Part shown: positions 20,544 to 33,150 of the stretch, piece by piece | Layout of the letters: each line of letters starts with the position of its first letter | Position numbering within the stretch: position 1 is the stretch's first letter | Source of the DNA: Luzula sylvatica | Lineage: Eukaryota > Streptophyta > Magnoliopsida > Poales > Juncaceae | Reading direction: 5' to 3' | Assembly: GCA_946800325.1 (NCBI GenBank) | Contig: OX326957.1 | Location: 17,916,591 to 17,980,590 of the forward strand | DNA length: 64,000 nt | The notes under the pieces: generated by a model | What the model was told of the DNA's origin: nothing | The model's database searches: none | The model's input: only the letters and a program-made list of their open reading frames with translations | Made by a program: the position numbers and the translations under genes

Positions 20544-23050
20544 ATGAAGAGCAGTGTATGTTTGGGCTCTGACAAGTACTGCCAAACTGGAGCAAACTTG
20601 AGACGATCTGGCAATTATAAACCAACCTCATGGGATTACACCTCACTCCCCTTTTCACAGGCCAATCATGTAATTACTGCCATAGAAAAATATTTATAAT
20701 TGCATTCGATTAGGAGTATATATAACACATGCATACTGTTATATTACATATTATTTTACAAGTTAAATATGTAAATTATATTGTAGGATCAACTGCAAGA
20801 AAAATGCCACGAAGAGTTGAGAAATTATGTGAAGGAGTTGATGTACAAGGACTCAACACTAAGTGTGCGTTTAAATCTCGTACGCATGATTCATCGACTC
20901 GGAGTCCGTTACCATTTTGAGAACGAATTAAAGCAAGTTCTTGGACAAATATCTATTGAACAGGCAAAACGAGATTTCTCGAACGATGTTGGCTCCATGG
21001 CGATGCTCTTTGTCTTACTAAGAGAGCATGGTTTTGCTGTTTCTCAAGGTAAACTCATGATCCAAGGTTAATTATGATCCTATACAAATATATTTATTTT
21101 TATTCAAGATAGAGTTGTACAATTATTTTGCATTGTTATATGTTCAATGATTGTTCAAAAATTCAAAACATGTTTTGGTCACTCAAAATGTGCAAAAGAT
21201 TTCTTAATTAATAGTTTATTGATGAAGACTTCGAAATCTTGATACCCTTGAAAAACTAGTAGAATTTTTAAAAATTCTTTTTAGGGCCCCAAGAACATTC
21301 ATAAACTTTAGTTTCATTTACAAAACAATATATATGTACAATTTTTTTGTCAAAGACATTTTCAATCATTTACAAAACAATATATACGTTCCGTCCACTC
21401 TCTATTAAAATTGTATGTATTTCTCAATGTCGCAGATATTTTCAATCATTTCGTTGAGATGGGAAATATACATGCGAGGACGCAAAATGACGTCGAAGGT
21501 CTTCTACACCTCTACGAGGCCTCTTACCTTGTATTTGAAAATAAAGAACCATTGAGTGAGAAAAGGGTATTTTTGTCAAAGCGCATAACTGATCTCATTC
21601 CTTCCATGGATCAAAACCTAAAAACACAAGTTGAGCATGCTTTAGAAGTCCCATTGCACTGGAGAGTTCCAAGACTGGAGACAAGATGGTTCATAGATCA
21701 TCACACTGGAAATAAGAATATAGATCCTTTCCTTTTGCAATTTGCTAAGCATGATTTCAATCATCTTCAAGTGCTGCACCAACAAGAACTTGGAATTCTT
21801 TCAAGGTACTTGATAAATCAAATTTAAAATTAAAAAGTAGGAACTAATTTAATTTTGAACATTTGTATTTTGGTCAAATTAGGTGGTGGAGAGAATTAGG
21901 ACTTATGGAGAAGCTACCATTTGCAAGAGATCGTTTAGTGGAGTCGTTCTTCTTTGCAACGGGAATTGCACCAGAACCAGGTCTCGGTGATTGCAGAGAA
22001 GTTCTTTCCAAACTAGGAGTTCTCATTATTAACTTGGATGATGTGTATGATATTTATGGAACCTTTGATGAGCTTGTGCTTTTTACAGAAGCTATTAAAA
22101 GGTGCATATCTATTATCCATATTTTTGGAACCTTGATTTGGTTATACAATTCTGTTTGGGTATTGAATTACATTGTATATTTTAGGTGGGATATGAAAGC
22201 AACAGAAGAAATTCCGGAGTACATGAAACAATTATATGCTGCAATTTTGTATACAAGCAATGAAATTGCATCTCGTGTACTTGAGAAAACTGGATGGGAT
22301 GCTCTTCCTCTTCTTAGGAAATCAGTAAGCCCGGCTCATCTCGACGTCGAACTTATTCAAACACAAAAATATTATTCCAAAATATTATTTAAAAGAGATC
22401 TAATCTAGGTTTTGAAATTCACAATTTGTAGTGGTGTGATGCGTGCGAGTCGTTTTTGGTAGAGGCAAAGTGGTACCATAAGGGGTACCGACCTAACCTA
22501 GAAGAATATTTAGACAACGGATGGGTTTCGTCCACTGCACCCCTCTTATTGCTCCATGTGTTTGTGGTTTTAGGGGAAAGAAATACGGCGCAGGTTCTTC
22601 AACTTGACAAAATGTATCCGAGTCTGGTAAGATCATGCGCCATGATTCTTCGGCTTTGCAACGACTCCGCAACTCATAAGGTAATAATCATATGTCCACA
22701 TCCTATTTTTTTCCCGCAATGTAACTAATTTTATTTTGTTATTAACGAAACGCCAGGACGAGTTAGAGAGAGGTGATGCACCATCATCCATATCATGCTA
22801 CATGCACAAGCATGATTGTACAGAGCAAGAGGCGCGAGAGGCCATGAAGATACTCACAATGGATACATGGAAAAGAATCAATGAGGATTACTTAGGTCAA
22901 GGTCGCCATGTATTGCCACCGTTATTCAGAGATGCTTGCGTGAATCTTGCACGAATGTCTGTTTGTCTTTATCAACGCGGGGATGGTGTTGGTGCACCGG
23001 ATAGAAAGAACAAAGATCTAGTTAGGTCTTTGTTCATGGACCCAATTTAA
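20544..23050 (+). CDS. Terpene synthase (class I, TPS-b-like), 7 exons, 552 aa (TPS1)
   Basis: Exons: 20544-20669, 20787-21048, 21436-21805, 21883-22101, 22186-22324, 22432-22680, 22757-23050. All introns are GT-AG, the frame is open throughout, and seven exons is normal for angiosperm class-III TPS genes. Motifs: RRx8W at R20-R21...W30; N-terminal TPS domain in exons 1-3; RDR at 268-270; Mg2+-binding DDVYD at 305-309; NSE/DTE box N449-D450-x-x-T453-x3-E457. The family ionises geranyl or farnesyl diphosphate to make mono- or sesquiterpenes; the product cannot be read from sequence. Only 19 residues precede RRx8W, so no ordinary plastid transit peptide is present. RRx8W favours TPS-b over TPS-g, but the subfamily is not certain. 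Its tandem paralogue is at 38679-41166. Confidence 0.93.
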
Positions 23051-23159
23051 AACATGGAGTTATGTTCAATGAAATTATATTTTTCCATGATTGTGGACAT
23101 GTTAGGCTTTTGTGTTTACCTAGTAGCAATAGGCCCATTAAAATTGGGTTGGGGAGTGC

Positions 23160-23557
23160 TATGATAGACACATTTTCTTAAATAGCAATGTTATTCAAAA
23201 CATTGCTATTTAACAGGTTGGACTGTAATTTACATATGATATTTTTTGTAAGATTCTAGTGTATATTTATCATTTAGTGTTATTCAAAACATAAATTTTG
23301 TAGAATTAATTAATAAATAGCAATGTTTTAAATTGCGATATAGCGGTCCATTGCGCTTGGACTGTAATTTACATATGATCACCGATATTGCGCAATATTG
23401 CGGCAATATTGCGGCGCTATTTAACAGGTTGCGGTGTTGCGTTTAGTAAATATTTATTGCGATTTGCGGTATGACGGCACAATTGCGCCGCAATTTAAAT
23501 CATTGATAAATAGCTATAATTCTTAAAATAATTTTTTGAAAATGGGTCCATGAAACT
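23160..23557. mobile_element. Insertion downstream of TPS1, containing a small MITE (about 23325-23500)
   Basis: TPS1 and TPS2 3' flanks align up to AAAATTGGGTT and again from ATGAAACTTCTATAGTAAATCG. The about 390 bp between are found only behind TPS1. Within it, TTTTAAATTGCG (about 23327) and CGCAATTTAAAT (about 23497) form terminal inverted repeats around a segment rich in GCGGCAATATTGCGG. The outer part repeats AATAGCAATGTT and GGACTGTAATTTACATATGAT twice. No gene. Confidence 0.6.
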
Positions 23558-25135
23558 TCTATAGTAAATCGAAATCATTTACCCACTTCCTTATTTTGCA
23601 CCTATCTTTGAACCTCCTCATGAAACCACATCACCATGCTTATCATGGTTATTAAACATTATATTGTCTGATGTGGATTCATCATATACATTAATATTAT
23701 ATTTGATTATTTAAGACATGTATTTTGTATGACAATTTGTAAGTATTAATTTGAACTGTTAGATGTATTGATATGATTTAATCTTAATCATTAGTTTTTT
23801 TAATAGATTTTTTGAAGATCATATTTTGTGTAGTCATTTATGTGTCCCTATTTTACACTATGTTTTAAGAATTCTTAGAAATTCAAATCATCCTACATTA
23901 ATGATGTGGATAATTATTATTGTTAGGTGCACATTAGACCAAGTCTGATCAATTGTTGAACATTTCACATAAGATTAATGCTCAAATGTGAATGTAATGA
24001 AATAGAAATAGTTTATATATGAAATACTAATAATTTAATATGTAATATTATAAAACATGCCACATATATTAATATTACTTTTAGAACCATATTAGCATAA
24101 TTCATACATATCGTTTTTCATAATTTCAATTTGTAAAGATATTATGTAAGAAAATACAGTGAAAAAAATACATATTTAGATAATAGATTTTGAAGTATTT
24201 TATTTGCATAAAAGAATTTTGAAGTATTATTATTATTTATTTATTTTCAAAATTATAACCATAAGAATCTTGTATAATACTAAGTAGATGATATTTGTGT
24301 TTTTCAGCAAATAAATTTAACATTAGGTTTTTGAAAAAATAATAGAATTAACTAATAGTTTATCCATCTAAATGACTTCTTAAACTTATAAACACCTATA
24401 AAATAGTATTGTTATTTAAATAAATGTAAACTAACAAAAAAATCATGTCATACAAAATAGTTTGTATTTATATTTATTATAAATTAGATTACTTCCACTA
24501 TTAAGTTTTATATTATTTTCTATTTTCTATTGCATTTTGAATCAATAAAAATTATTACTACTATATAAATTAAAAATGTGTTGCTACATATGTTGTACGA
24601 TTCATTATTTTTATATTTGATATTGTACAAAATAACAAAAAAATCATATGATACAAAATAATTTGTATTTATATTTATTATAAATTAAATTTTGATATTA
24701 TGTATTAAATTAGTTCCACTATTAAGTTTTATATTATTTTCTATTTTCTATTGCATTTTGAATCAATAAAAATTATTACTACTCTATAAATTAAAAATGT
24801 GTTGCTACATATGTTGTATGATTCATTAATTTGATATTGTATGAAATATTTTGAACAATGATATAATATTTGTTGTTATGTTTTTTCGTAAAATTGTATT
24901 ATATCTCGTATATTATTATATAATGACACTAATATAAGTATTATTATTTGATTATAAAAATGAATTTTTTTGATATCATATTGTAAACTAATTGTAAAAC
25001 ATATGAATAATCATAGATATTCCAAATAACTTTATTTTAAGATGATATTATTAATATTATCATACAAATTTGTAATTTGTATTACATGAAAAACATAATT
25101 TACATGCTCGCCGCTTAGCGCGAGTATTCTACTAG
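23558..25135 (+). mobile_element. Non-autonomous Helitron downstream of TPS1
   Basis: The 3' end is CTCGCCGCTTAGCGCGAG (hairpin), TATTCTA, then CTAG at 25135 followed by T. The likely 5' end is TCTATAGTAAATCG at 23558, though the preceding base is T rather than the expected A, so this boundary is tentative. A near-identical copy lies at the same position behind TPS2, so it predates the gene duplication. An internal tandem repeat contains CATTTTGAATCAATAAAAATTATTACTACT. No Rep/Hel coding sequence. Confidence 0.7.
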
Positions 25136-25175
25136 TGCAGTATAATATTCCAACGTTTGGATTGTTATAAATTAT

Positions 25176-25330
25176 AAATCGAACACTACTATAAAAAATG
25201 CAGTTAGGGACAAACGTGTTTAGTCCCTAAATCACGGTTTGGGGTCGCTGTAGATCTTTAGGGACTATATTTAGTCGTTAAGATTTTGTCCTAACATCGC
25301 CGACGCAAGAAAAAAGAATGAAATTAAAAA
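25176..25330 (+). mobile_element. CACTA-type transposon terminus (fragment)
   Basis: The segment begins CACTACTATAAAAAATGCAG, followed by inverted subterminal repeats TTAGGGACAAA / TTTAGTCCCTAAA and TTTAGGGACTATATTTAGTC. This is typical of En/Spm-like elements. It starts exactly where the TPS1 and TPS2 3' flanks stop aligning. No matching GTAGTG end was found before 25885, so it is truncated. Confidence 0.6.
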
Positions 25331-25884
25331 AGTATATGTTTAAACATATATTTTTCTATCAACATATTTTCAAGATATTTGTTTATTGTTGTTTATTTTA
25401 TTATTATCTGATGTTTGTTTTTCATGAATAATAATGGAATATTAAAATTATATAAACATAACATCTAATAATTTTTTTTTGTTTGTAAATCACTACATGT
25501 TAAGTAATGTTTATAAACTTTCTTTAAATTAATAAAACATTTTTTTTTAATTATTACATATGAAAATAAAAGGGTGTTTTGGTAAAAAAAAAAATCAAAA
25601 TCATCCATAGGGGTATTTGAAAATACAATTGGTTCAGGAGTTTTTTTGGAGTTTACAAAAAAGATAAGATTTTTTTACAATATCCAAAAAAATTGGGGGG
25701 TTAAAAATATACGAAAACTCAGATGTGCGAACAACCAGACAGAAACGTAAAATCCAATTACATATTAGGAAAAAATATATCATGGACAAGCTCGGAGACT
25801 CCCGCACAGTGTAGGGAAAAAGCTAGTTGTAAATGGAAATTTGACAGAGTAACCATGGATCATCGCCAAGAAGAGAAGCAAAGG
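25331..25884. other. Spacer between the two duplication copies
   Basis: AT-rich. No gene recognised; the 60-aa ORF at 25723 has no family resemblance. It may be the interior of the truncated CACTA element. Confidence 0.5.
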
Positions 25885-26917
25885 AAGATCAAGATTACGA
25901 GATAATCCATGATACTGAGAATTCAAGTAAAATGTCTTCAATTACAGACTTTTTACGAGAAAAACATGAAAAATTAAATCTTTTGTTTTTTGTTAGGCAT
26001 TACATTTTGCGTTTTTTATATGTTACAATTTTTTTAGAAGGGTTAGACTTGTCCTTTCAAAAACAAAAATAAAATAAACAAACATACTATATACATTCCA
26101 TCTATACGCTTGATGTTCTAACACGTGCTTTAAATTCTAGTAGTGCATCATCAATTTTTTGTTTGAACCATCCAATAAAAAATGAAAGATAATTAAATGT
26201 CCATCTGTTCACACATCATTAATATATTTAATGTTTTTATTGAATTTGTTCACCACTATCCATAATTAATTAAATCTAAATCTACAAACAAGAAAACAAC
26301 AAATGTTCACGCACAAATCGTGCCTGTTCACGCACAAATCGTGTATATGACCAGTTTATACTGTATAACACATGTTAAATCCATCATTTTCACACATCAT
26401 CAATGAATTTAGTATTTTCAATAAAATTGTTTACCACAATCCATATTCAATTAACTTTAACTTTGTTAATTTAAAAATAAATCATTTGATGTTGAATTAA
26501 TCCATCGTTGAACACATGTTAAACGGATCCACACATAATAAAAAAAAATTGGACGAATAAGAAATGCAATTAATTTGTACGTGGTACATACTTTTAACAT
26601 GCTAATTTATCACATGATAAAAAGTAATGTATACAATAGCATGTATTTATTAATTTATTGTTTGTCATGTATTAAACTGGATTTGACATTAAATTCGGTT
26701 AATTAAATTTCGGTCATCACATCAAATATTGTGCTAGAACGTAAAAGAGACAAGTATATTTTGCTTACTTTTATAGCATTTCAAATTATCTGTGATCAGT
26801 GACGAATGTGTCACTATATTAAAATTCTTCACAAAAAATTAAGTGTTGAACGTGTCTTCCATCTAACCTTCGATTGAAACCAATTTGGATATGTCAAGGC
26901 AAAGCGAGTAGTACAAT
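25885..26917. repeat. Start of segmental duplication copy 2 (matches 11865 onward)
   Basis: It aligns with the left flank of TPS1 from GAGATAATCCATGATACTGAG through AAACGGATCCACACATAAT and the TCTGTGATCA-TGACGAATGTG stretch. A direct repeat GTTCACGCACAAATCGTG occurs twice at about 26305-26343. No gene. Confidence 0.75.
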
Positions 26918-27462
26918 TGCTAGGAGGATAATAAATGGGAAATCTAAGCTTAACCAAATAATTAAGTCGAACTTGTACTTAAAAACAGGTTATAGGATTA
27001 TACACAAACATATGGTGTTTATCCAGTAAGTATACAATAATTGCATGACATGCAATTGGAAAGGAGTTCCTACCTATATAGTTTTAAGTGTTACGTGATG
27101 AGCCAAAGCTTACTCAGAACTTTAATCAAATATGTATCTTGGATATTTGTAAAACTAAATCTAGTGAAAAGAGCACCGTTCGAATCATAGTTCGAAAAAT
27201 CAAAAACTCGACTCGGTCTCTAACAAGAATAGAGTTATTTTCAAACTCGCTTAAGAACTTATTGAGTTTCTAACACAATAACTCGATTGTTTATATTCAA
27301 TTATTATTTTTCATAATCAATATTTATCAGCAACAATATTTTATTTTTATTTTAAATTCGTACACAATTTAAATATTAAAACAATTTACTTCAAAAAGAA
27401 AATGTTAAAACAATTTCATAAGAAAGAAAGAAAATCAGAATTACACATCCAATTGGTTGAAT

Positions 27463-27615
27463 TTTTTTTTTTTTTGAAGAGAATCTTAGGTCACGAATCG
27501 TGAAAATTATATGGATTTTTTTTTATATATATATTGATGTCGTTGGAACTCGAATCCACAACCTTTATAACATGAGGGTTTATTGTTCTAAGCACTCAAC
27601 CATCTAGGCTATGTG
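27463..27615 (-). mobile_element. SINE (minus) in repeat unit a
   Basis: The minus strand shows box A-like TGGTTGAGTGCTTAG and box B-like GGTTGTGGATTCGAGTTCC, with the T-run at 27466 on the + strand as poly(A) tail. A TTGGTTGAATTTT direct repeat flanks it. The paralogous copy is at 30133-30305, and units without it show the uninterrupted string. Confidence 0.75.
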
Positions 27616-28063
27616 ATCATTGGCCTTGGTTGAATTTTCATGCAAACACAAAATACGTGAATGAAATTTCCAACATGCAATATTTGCACCAAATCATTTT
27701 TTTAGAGCATTTTTTTAGTGCACCAAATCGCTATCCAAGTCCCGTTTGGAAAAATAGTAACGGATGGTGATATTTTGAGAGACTTTTTTTGAGGTCAAAC
27801 GTAGATTTTTATTAGAAATGAATTATGATTATTTTAACCTTCATGTCTTTAGTGCGTGATATTTTTTGCCAAAATTGTTTTGAGGTTGCCTACTTCCTCT
27901 CTCATGCTTTATCCTATAAGTATACAATAATTGCATGACATGCAATTTGAAAGGAGTTCTTACCTAAATAGTTTTAAGTGTTACGTGATGAGCCAAAGCT
28001 TACTCAGAATTTTAATGAAATATATGTATCTTGGATATTTGTAAAACTGAATCTAGTGAAAAG

Positions 28064-28503
28064 CAGGGCCGCTCCTGTCTTTTTGAGTGTCCCAAACAAA
28101 CATTTACTTATGCAACTTTCGAATTTATAATTACGAACTTTTTTACAAACTACAAAATATACGTGAAATTTTAATAAGAGATAAATGTCTTTTTAATTAT
28201 TATTTTTTCATTTTTCTTCGTCAGAATTCTATATATTCTTTTTTTATTTTTTTATCTATCAATTTTTCATCAAACGCCAACAATAAAAAAATGTTAATGG
28301 ACTGTTTGTTTGCATGTTTTCTTATGTAATTTTATGAACTAGATGAAGGTTATGCGGACTCAATACAATATTCTTTGAAAGAAGATATTTATTATTATTT
28401 AATTTTCAATTAAATTCTAAACCATCTAATAATTTTTAGGCCCTTCTCTTTCCGAAGGGCCCAAAGCCGTGGCTTTTCTTGCCCCTTTGTAGGGACGGCC
28501 CTG
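28064..28503. mobile_element. 440-bp hAT-type MITE with 8-bp target duplication GTGAAAAG
   Basis: The ends are CAGGGCCGCTCCTG and its imperfect inverse AGGGACGGCCCTG. GTGAAAAG occurs directly on both sides (28056-28063 and 28504-28511). Units at about 27160, 29220, 29835 and 32675 show single-copy GTGAAAAGA(G/A)CACC, the empty site. Eight-base duplications and CAGGG ends fit hAT. The 80-aa ORF inside is AT-rich low complexity, not a transposase. Confidence 0.9.
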
Positions 28504-30132
28504 GTGAAAAGAGCACCGTTTGAATCATAGTTCGAAAAATCAAAAACTCGACTCGGTCTCTAACAAGAATAGAGTTATTTTCAAACTCGCTTAAGAACTT
28601 ATTGAGTTTCTAGCACAATAACTCGATGGTTTATAAGCAAATATTATTTTTCATAATCAATATTTATCGGCAACAATACTTTATTTTTGTTTTAAATTCC
28701 TACACAATTTAAATATTAAAACAATTTACTTCCAAAAGAAAATATTAAAACAATTTGATAAGAAAGAAAGAAAATTGGAATTACTTCCTCTTGGTTGAAT
28801 TTTCATGCAAACACAAAAGACGTGAACGTAATTTCCAACATGCAATATTTGCACCAAATCATTTTTTAGTGCATTTTTTTAGTGCACCAAATCGCTATCC
28901 AATCCAGTTTGGAAAAATAGTAAAGGATGGTGATATTTTGAGAGATTTTTTTTGAGGTCAAAAGCAGTTTTTTATTAGAAATGAATTATGACTATTTTAA
29001 CCTTCATTTCTTTAGTGCATGATATTTTTTACCAAAATTGCTTGAGGTTGCCTACTTCCTCTCTCATGCTTTATCCTATAAATATACAATAATTGCATGA
29101 CATGCAATTGGAAAGGAGTTCCTAGCTACCTAAATAGTTAAGTATTACACGATGAGCCAAAGCTTACTCAGAGCTTTAATGAAATATGTTTTTTGGATAT
29201 TTGTAAAACTGAAAATCTAGTGAAAAGAGCACCGTTCGAATCATAGTTCGAAAAATAAAAATCTCGACTCGATCTAGAATAGAGTTATTTTCGAACTCGC
29301 TTAAGAACTCATTGAGTTTCTAGCACTATAACTCAATTGTTTATAATCAAATATTATTTTTCATAATCAATATTTGTCTGCAACAATACATTATTTTTTT
29401 GTTTCAAATTCGAACACAATTTACTTCAAAAAGAAAATGCTAAAAACAATTTGATAAGAAAGAAAGAAAATCGGAATTACTTCCTCTTGGTTGAATTTTC
29501 ATGCAAACTCAGAACACGTGAATGTAATTTCCACCATGCAATATTTGCACGAAATCATTTTCTCATCTATTATTCACTATCCGATTGTACTTTGCTAGGA
29601 GGATAATAAATGGGAAATCTAAGCTTAACCAAATAATTAAGTCAAACTTGTACTTAAAAACACGTTATAGGATTATACCCAAACATATGGTGTTTATCCA
29701 ATAAGTATACAATAATTGCATGACATGCAATTGGAAAGGAGTTCCTACCTAAATAGTTTTAAGTGTTACGTGATGAGCCAAAGCTTACTCAGAACTTTAA
29801 TCAAATATGTATCTTGGATATTTGTAAAACTGAATCTAGTGAAAAGAACACCGTTCGAATCATAGTTCGAAAAATCAAAAACTCGACTCGGTCTCTAACA
29901 AGAATAGAGTTATTTTCAAACTCGCTTAAGAACTTATTGAGTTTCTAACACAATAACTCGATTGTTTATATTCAAATATTATTTTTCATAATCAATATTT
30001 ATCAGCAACAATATTTTATTTTTGTTTTAAATTCGTACACAATTTAAATATTAAAACAATTTACTTCAAAATGAAAATGTTAAAACAATTTCATAAGAAA
30101 GAAAGAAAATCGGAATTTCATCCTCTTGGTTG

Positions 30133-30305
30133 AATTTTTTTTTTTTTTTTTTTGAAGAGAATCCTAGACCACGAATCGTGAACATTATAGGGATTTTTTT
30201 TATATATATTGATGTCGTTAGAACTCGAAACCACAACCTTTACAACATGAGGGTTTATTGTGCTAAACACTCAACCATCTAGTCTATGGGACCATTGGCA
30301 TTGGT
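30133..30305 (-). mobile_element. SINE (minus) in repeat unit a', paralogous to 27463-27615
   Basis: Same insertion site, orientation and box A/B motifs as the copy in block 1, with a longer T-run (about 18). It was copied with the block rather than inserted independently. Confidence 0.75.
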
Positions 30306-30696
30306 TGAATTTTCATGCAAACACAAAACACGAGAATGAAATTTCCAACATGCAATATTTGCACCAAATCATTTTTTTAGTGCATTTTTTTAGTACCCCA
30401 AATCGCTATCCAAGTCCAGTTTGGAAAAATAGTAACGGATGGTGATATTTTGAGAGACTTTTTTTGTGGTCAAACGTAGATTTTTATTAGAAACGAATTA
30501 TGACTATTTTAACCTTCATTTCTTTAGTGCGTGATATTTTTTACCAAAATTGTTTGAGGTTGCCTACTTCCTCTCTCATGCTTTATCCTATAAGTATACA
30601 ATAATTGCATGACATGCAATTTGAAACGAGTTCTTACCTAAATAGTTTTAAGTGTTACGTGATGAGCCAAAGCTTACTCAGAACTTTAATGAAATA

Positions 30697-31479
30697 CTAG
30701 CTTTATCCCCGCACAATTGCGCGGGATGTTTTTTATATAATTATTTAAATAGAATTAACGCGTGTGCGAATTAACGCGCATGCGTTTGAACTAAATTAAT
30801 CTAATCACGACATATTTGCAAATATCATGATGTCAATAGATGTATGAGGTTCACGAAATTAGTCTATCACGAATATTATTTTATAATATAATTTGTATAA
30901 ATAGCATTTGCTCAGATGCTTCTAAATTCGATTAATATAATCAGGACATATTCACAAATTTTAATATGTATGTAAAATAGGAAACAAAGACCAAATGTAA
31001 AATAAGAAAAAATGATCAAAATGTAAAAAAAAACCGAAATGTAAATAAAAAGGACCAAAATGTAGATTAAAACTAAAAAGGACCAACATATATATAAAAA
31101 GGACCGAAATATAAATTAAAATGTAAAAAGGACTGAAATGTAAATAAAATAGGACAAAAATGTTAATAAAAAGGACCAAAATATAAACTTAAATTAAAAA
31201 GGACCAAAATATAAATAAAAAGGACCAAAATGTAAATTCAAAAATGAAAAAAGGACCGAAATGCAAATAAGAGAGGATCAAAATATAAATAAAAAGGACC
31301 AAACTGTTATTTTTTAAACTAAAAAGGACCAAAATTTAAATAAAAATGACAAAAATGTAATTTTTTAAACTAAAAAGGACCAAAATGTAAATTCAAAAAT
31401 ATTTTTTTTACGAAAAAACCCTTGATGACCTGGCCTCATGTATGAGCTCTATTTCTTCCAACTTTATACATCAGTATAA
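30697..31479 (-). mobile_element. 783-bp Helitron inserted in repeat unit b'
   Basis: On the minus strand it ends with a CCCGCGCAATTGTGCGGGG hairpin, then GATAAAG and CTAG, next to host T. The sister unit in block 1 (GAAATATATGTATCTTGG, about 28013) is the empty site. The interior is a degenerate tandem repeat of about 20 bp, AAAAAGGACCAAAATGTAAA, repeated some 15 times. It is non-autonomous. Confidence 0.8.
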
Positions 31480-31520
31480 TATGTATCTTGGATATTTGTA
31501 AAACTGAATCTAGTGAAAAG

Positions 31521-31960
31521 CAGGGCCGCTCCTGTCTTTTTGAGTGCCCCAAACAAACATTTACTTATGCAATTTTCGAATTTACAATTACGAACGTTTT
31601 TACAAACTACAAAATATACGTGAAATTTTAATAAGAGATAAATGTCTTTTTAATTATTATTTTTTCATTTTTCTTCGTCAGAATTCTATATATTATTTTT
31701 TTATTTTTTTATCTATCAATTTTTCATCAAACGCCAACAATAAAAAAATGTTAATGGACTGTTTGTTTGCATGTTTTCTTATGTAATTTTATGAACTAGA
31801 TGAAGGTTATGCGGACTCAATACAATATTCCTTGAAAGAAGATATTTATTATTATTTAATTTTCAATTAAATTCTAAACTATCTAATAATTTTTAGGCCC
31901 TTCTCTTTCCGAAGGGCCCAAAGTCGTGGCTTTTCTTGCCCCTTTATAGGGACGGCCCTG
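31521..31960. mobile_element. 440-bp hAT-type MITE, second copy
   Basis: Same length, ends and GTGAAAAG duplication (31513-31520 and 31961-31968) as 28064-28503, with only a few base differences. An identical site in a sister unit means it was duplicated with the block. Confidence 0.9.
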
Positions 31961-33150
31961 GTGAAAAGAGCACCGTTTGAATCATAGTTCGAAAAATCAA
32001 AAACTCGACTCGGTCTTTAACAAGAATAGAGTTATTTTCAAACTCGCTTAAGAACTTATTGAGTTTCTAGCACAATAACTCGATTGTTTATAAGCAAATA
32101 TTATTTTTCATAATCAATATTTATCAGCAACCATACTTTATTTTTGTTTTAAATTCCTACACAATTTAAATATTAAAACAATTTATTTCAAAAAGAAAAT
32201 ATTAAAACAATTTGATAAGAAAGAAAGAAAATTGGAATAATTACTTCCTCTTTGTTGAATTTTCATGCAAACACAAAAGACGTGAATGTAATTTCCAACA
32301 TGCAATATTTGCACCAAATCATTTTTTTAGTTCATTTTTTTAGTGCACCAAATCGCTATCCAATCCAGTTTGGAAAAATAGTAAAGGATGGTGATATTTT
32401 GTGAGATTTTATTTGAGGTCAAACGCAGATTTTTATTAGAAATGAATTATGACTATTACCTTCATTTCTTTAGTGCATGATATTTTTTACCAAAATTGCT
32501 TGAGGTTGCCTACTTCCTCTCTCATGCTTTATCCTATAAATATACAATAATTGCATGACATGCAATTGGAAAGGAGTTCCTACCTAAGTAGTTAAGTGTT
32601 ACACGATGAGCCAAAGCTTACTCAGAACTTTAATGAAATATGTTTTTTGGATATTTGTAAAACTGAAAATCTAGTGAAAAGAACACCGTTCGAATCATAG
32701 TTCGAAAAATCAAAAACTCGACTCGATCTAGAATAGAGTTATTTTCGAACTCGATTAAGAACTCATTGAGTTTCTAGCACAATAACTCAATTGTTTATAA
32801 TCAAATATTATTTTTCATAATCAATATTTGTCTGCAACAGTACATTATTTTATTGTTTCAAATTCGAACACAATTTAAATATTAAAATAATTTACTTCAA
32901 AAAGAAAATGCTAAAAACAATTTGATAAGAAAGAAAGAAAATCGGAATTACTTCCTGTTGGTTGAATTTTCATGCAAACTCAGAACACGTGAATGTAATT
33001 TCCACCATGCAATATTTGCACGAAATCATTTTCTCATCTATTATTCACTATCCGACTCTAGTTTGGAAATTAGTAAAACATGCTTTTATTATGCGCCCAT
33101 ATTTCCCCTAAAACATCCATCATACAATTGTTAACATGATTAAATGATTC

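Larger units (their letters stand above)
26918..29592 (+). repeat. Higher-order repeat block 1 (units a, b, c)
   Basis: Three head-to-tail units begin with AAGTATACAATAATTGCATG at about 27028, 27917 and 29083. Each runs through AGCCAAAGCTTACTCAGA, GTGAAAAGAGCACCGTT, AATAGAGTTATTTTC and ends in TTTCATGCAAAC...ATGCAATATTTGCAC. Unit a carries a SINE and unit b a 440-bp hAT MITE; unit c has neither. The whole block recurs at 29593. The 61-aa ORF at 27088 is repeated with the unit and is not evidence of a gene. Confidence 0.85.
29593..33150 (+). repeat. Higher-order repeat block 2 (units a', b', c')
   Basis: It repeats block 1 starting at GCTAGGAGGATAATAAATGG. Unit starts are at about 29700, 30593 and 32539, with the SINE in a' and the hAT MITE in b' at equivalent positions. 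Unit b' additionally contains a 783-bp Helitron. Unit lengths without insertions match block 1 closely (889/893, about 718/713, 617/611 bp). Confidence 0.85.

Noticed and set aside
27088..27273. 61-aa ORF repeated at 29763 as a conserved small gene
   Set aside because: Conservation is explained by the higher-order duplication; other units have lost the frame.
28087..28329. 80-aa ORF (also at 31544) as a conserved gene
   Set aside because: It lies wholly inside a 440-bp hAT MITE that was duplicated; AT-rich low-complexity protein, no transposase motif.
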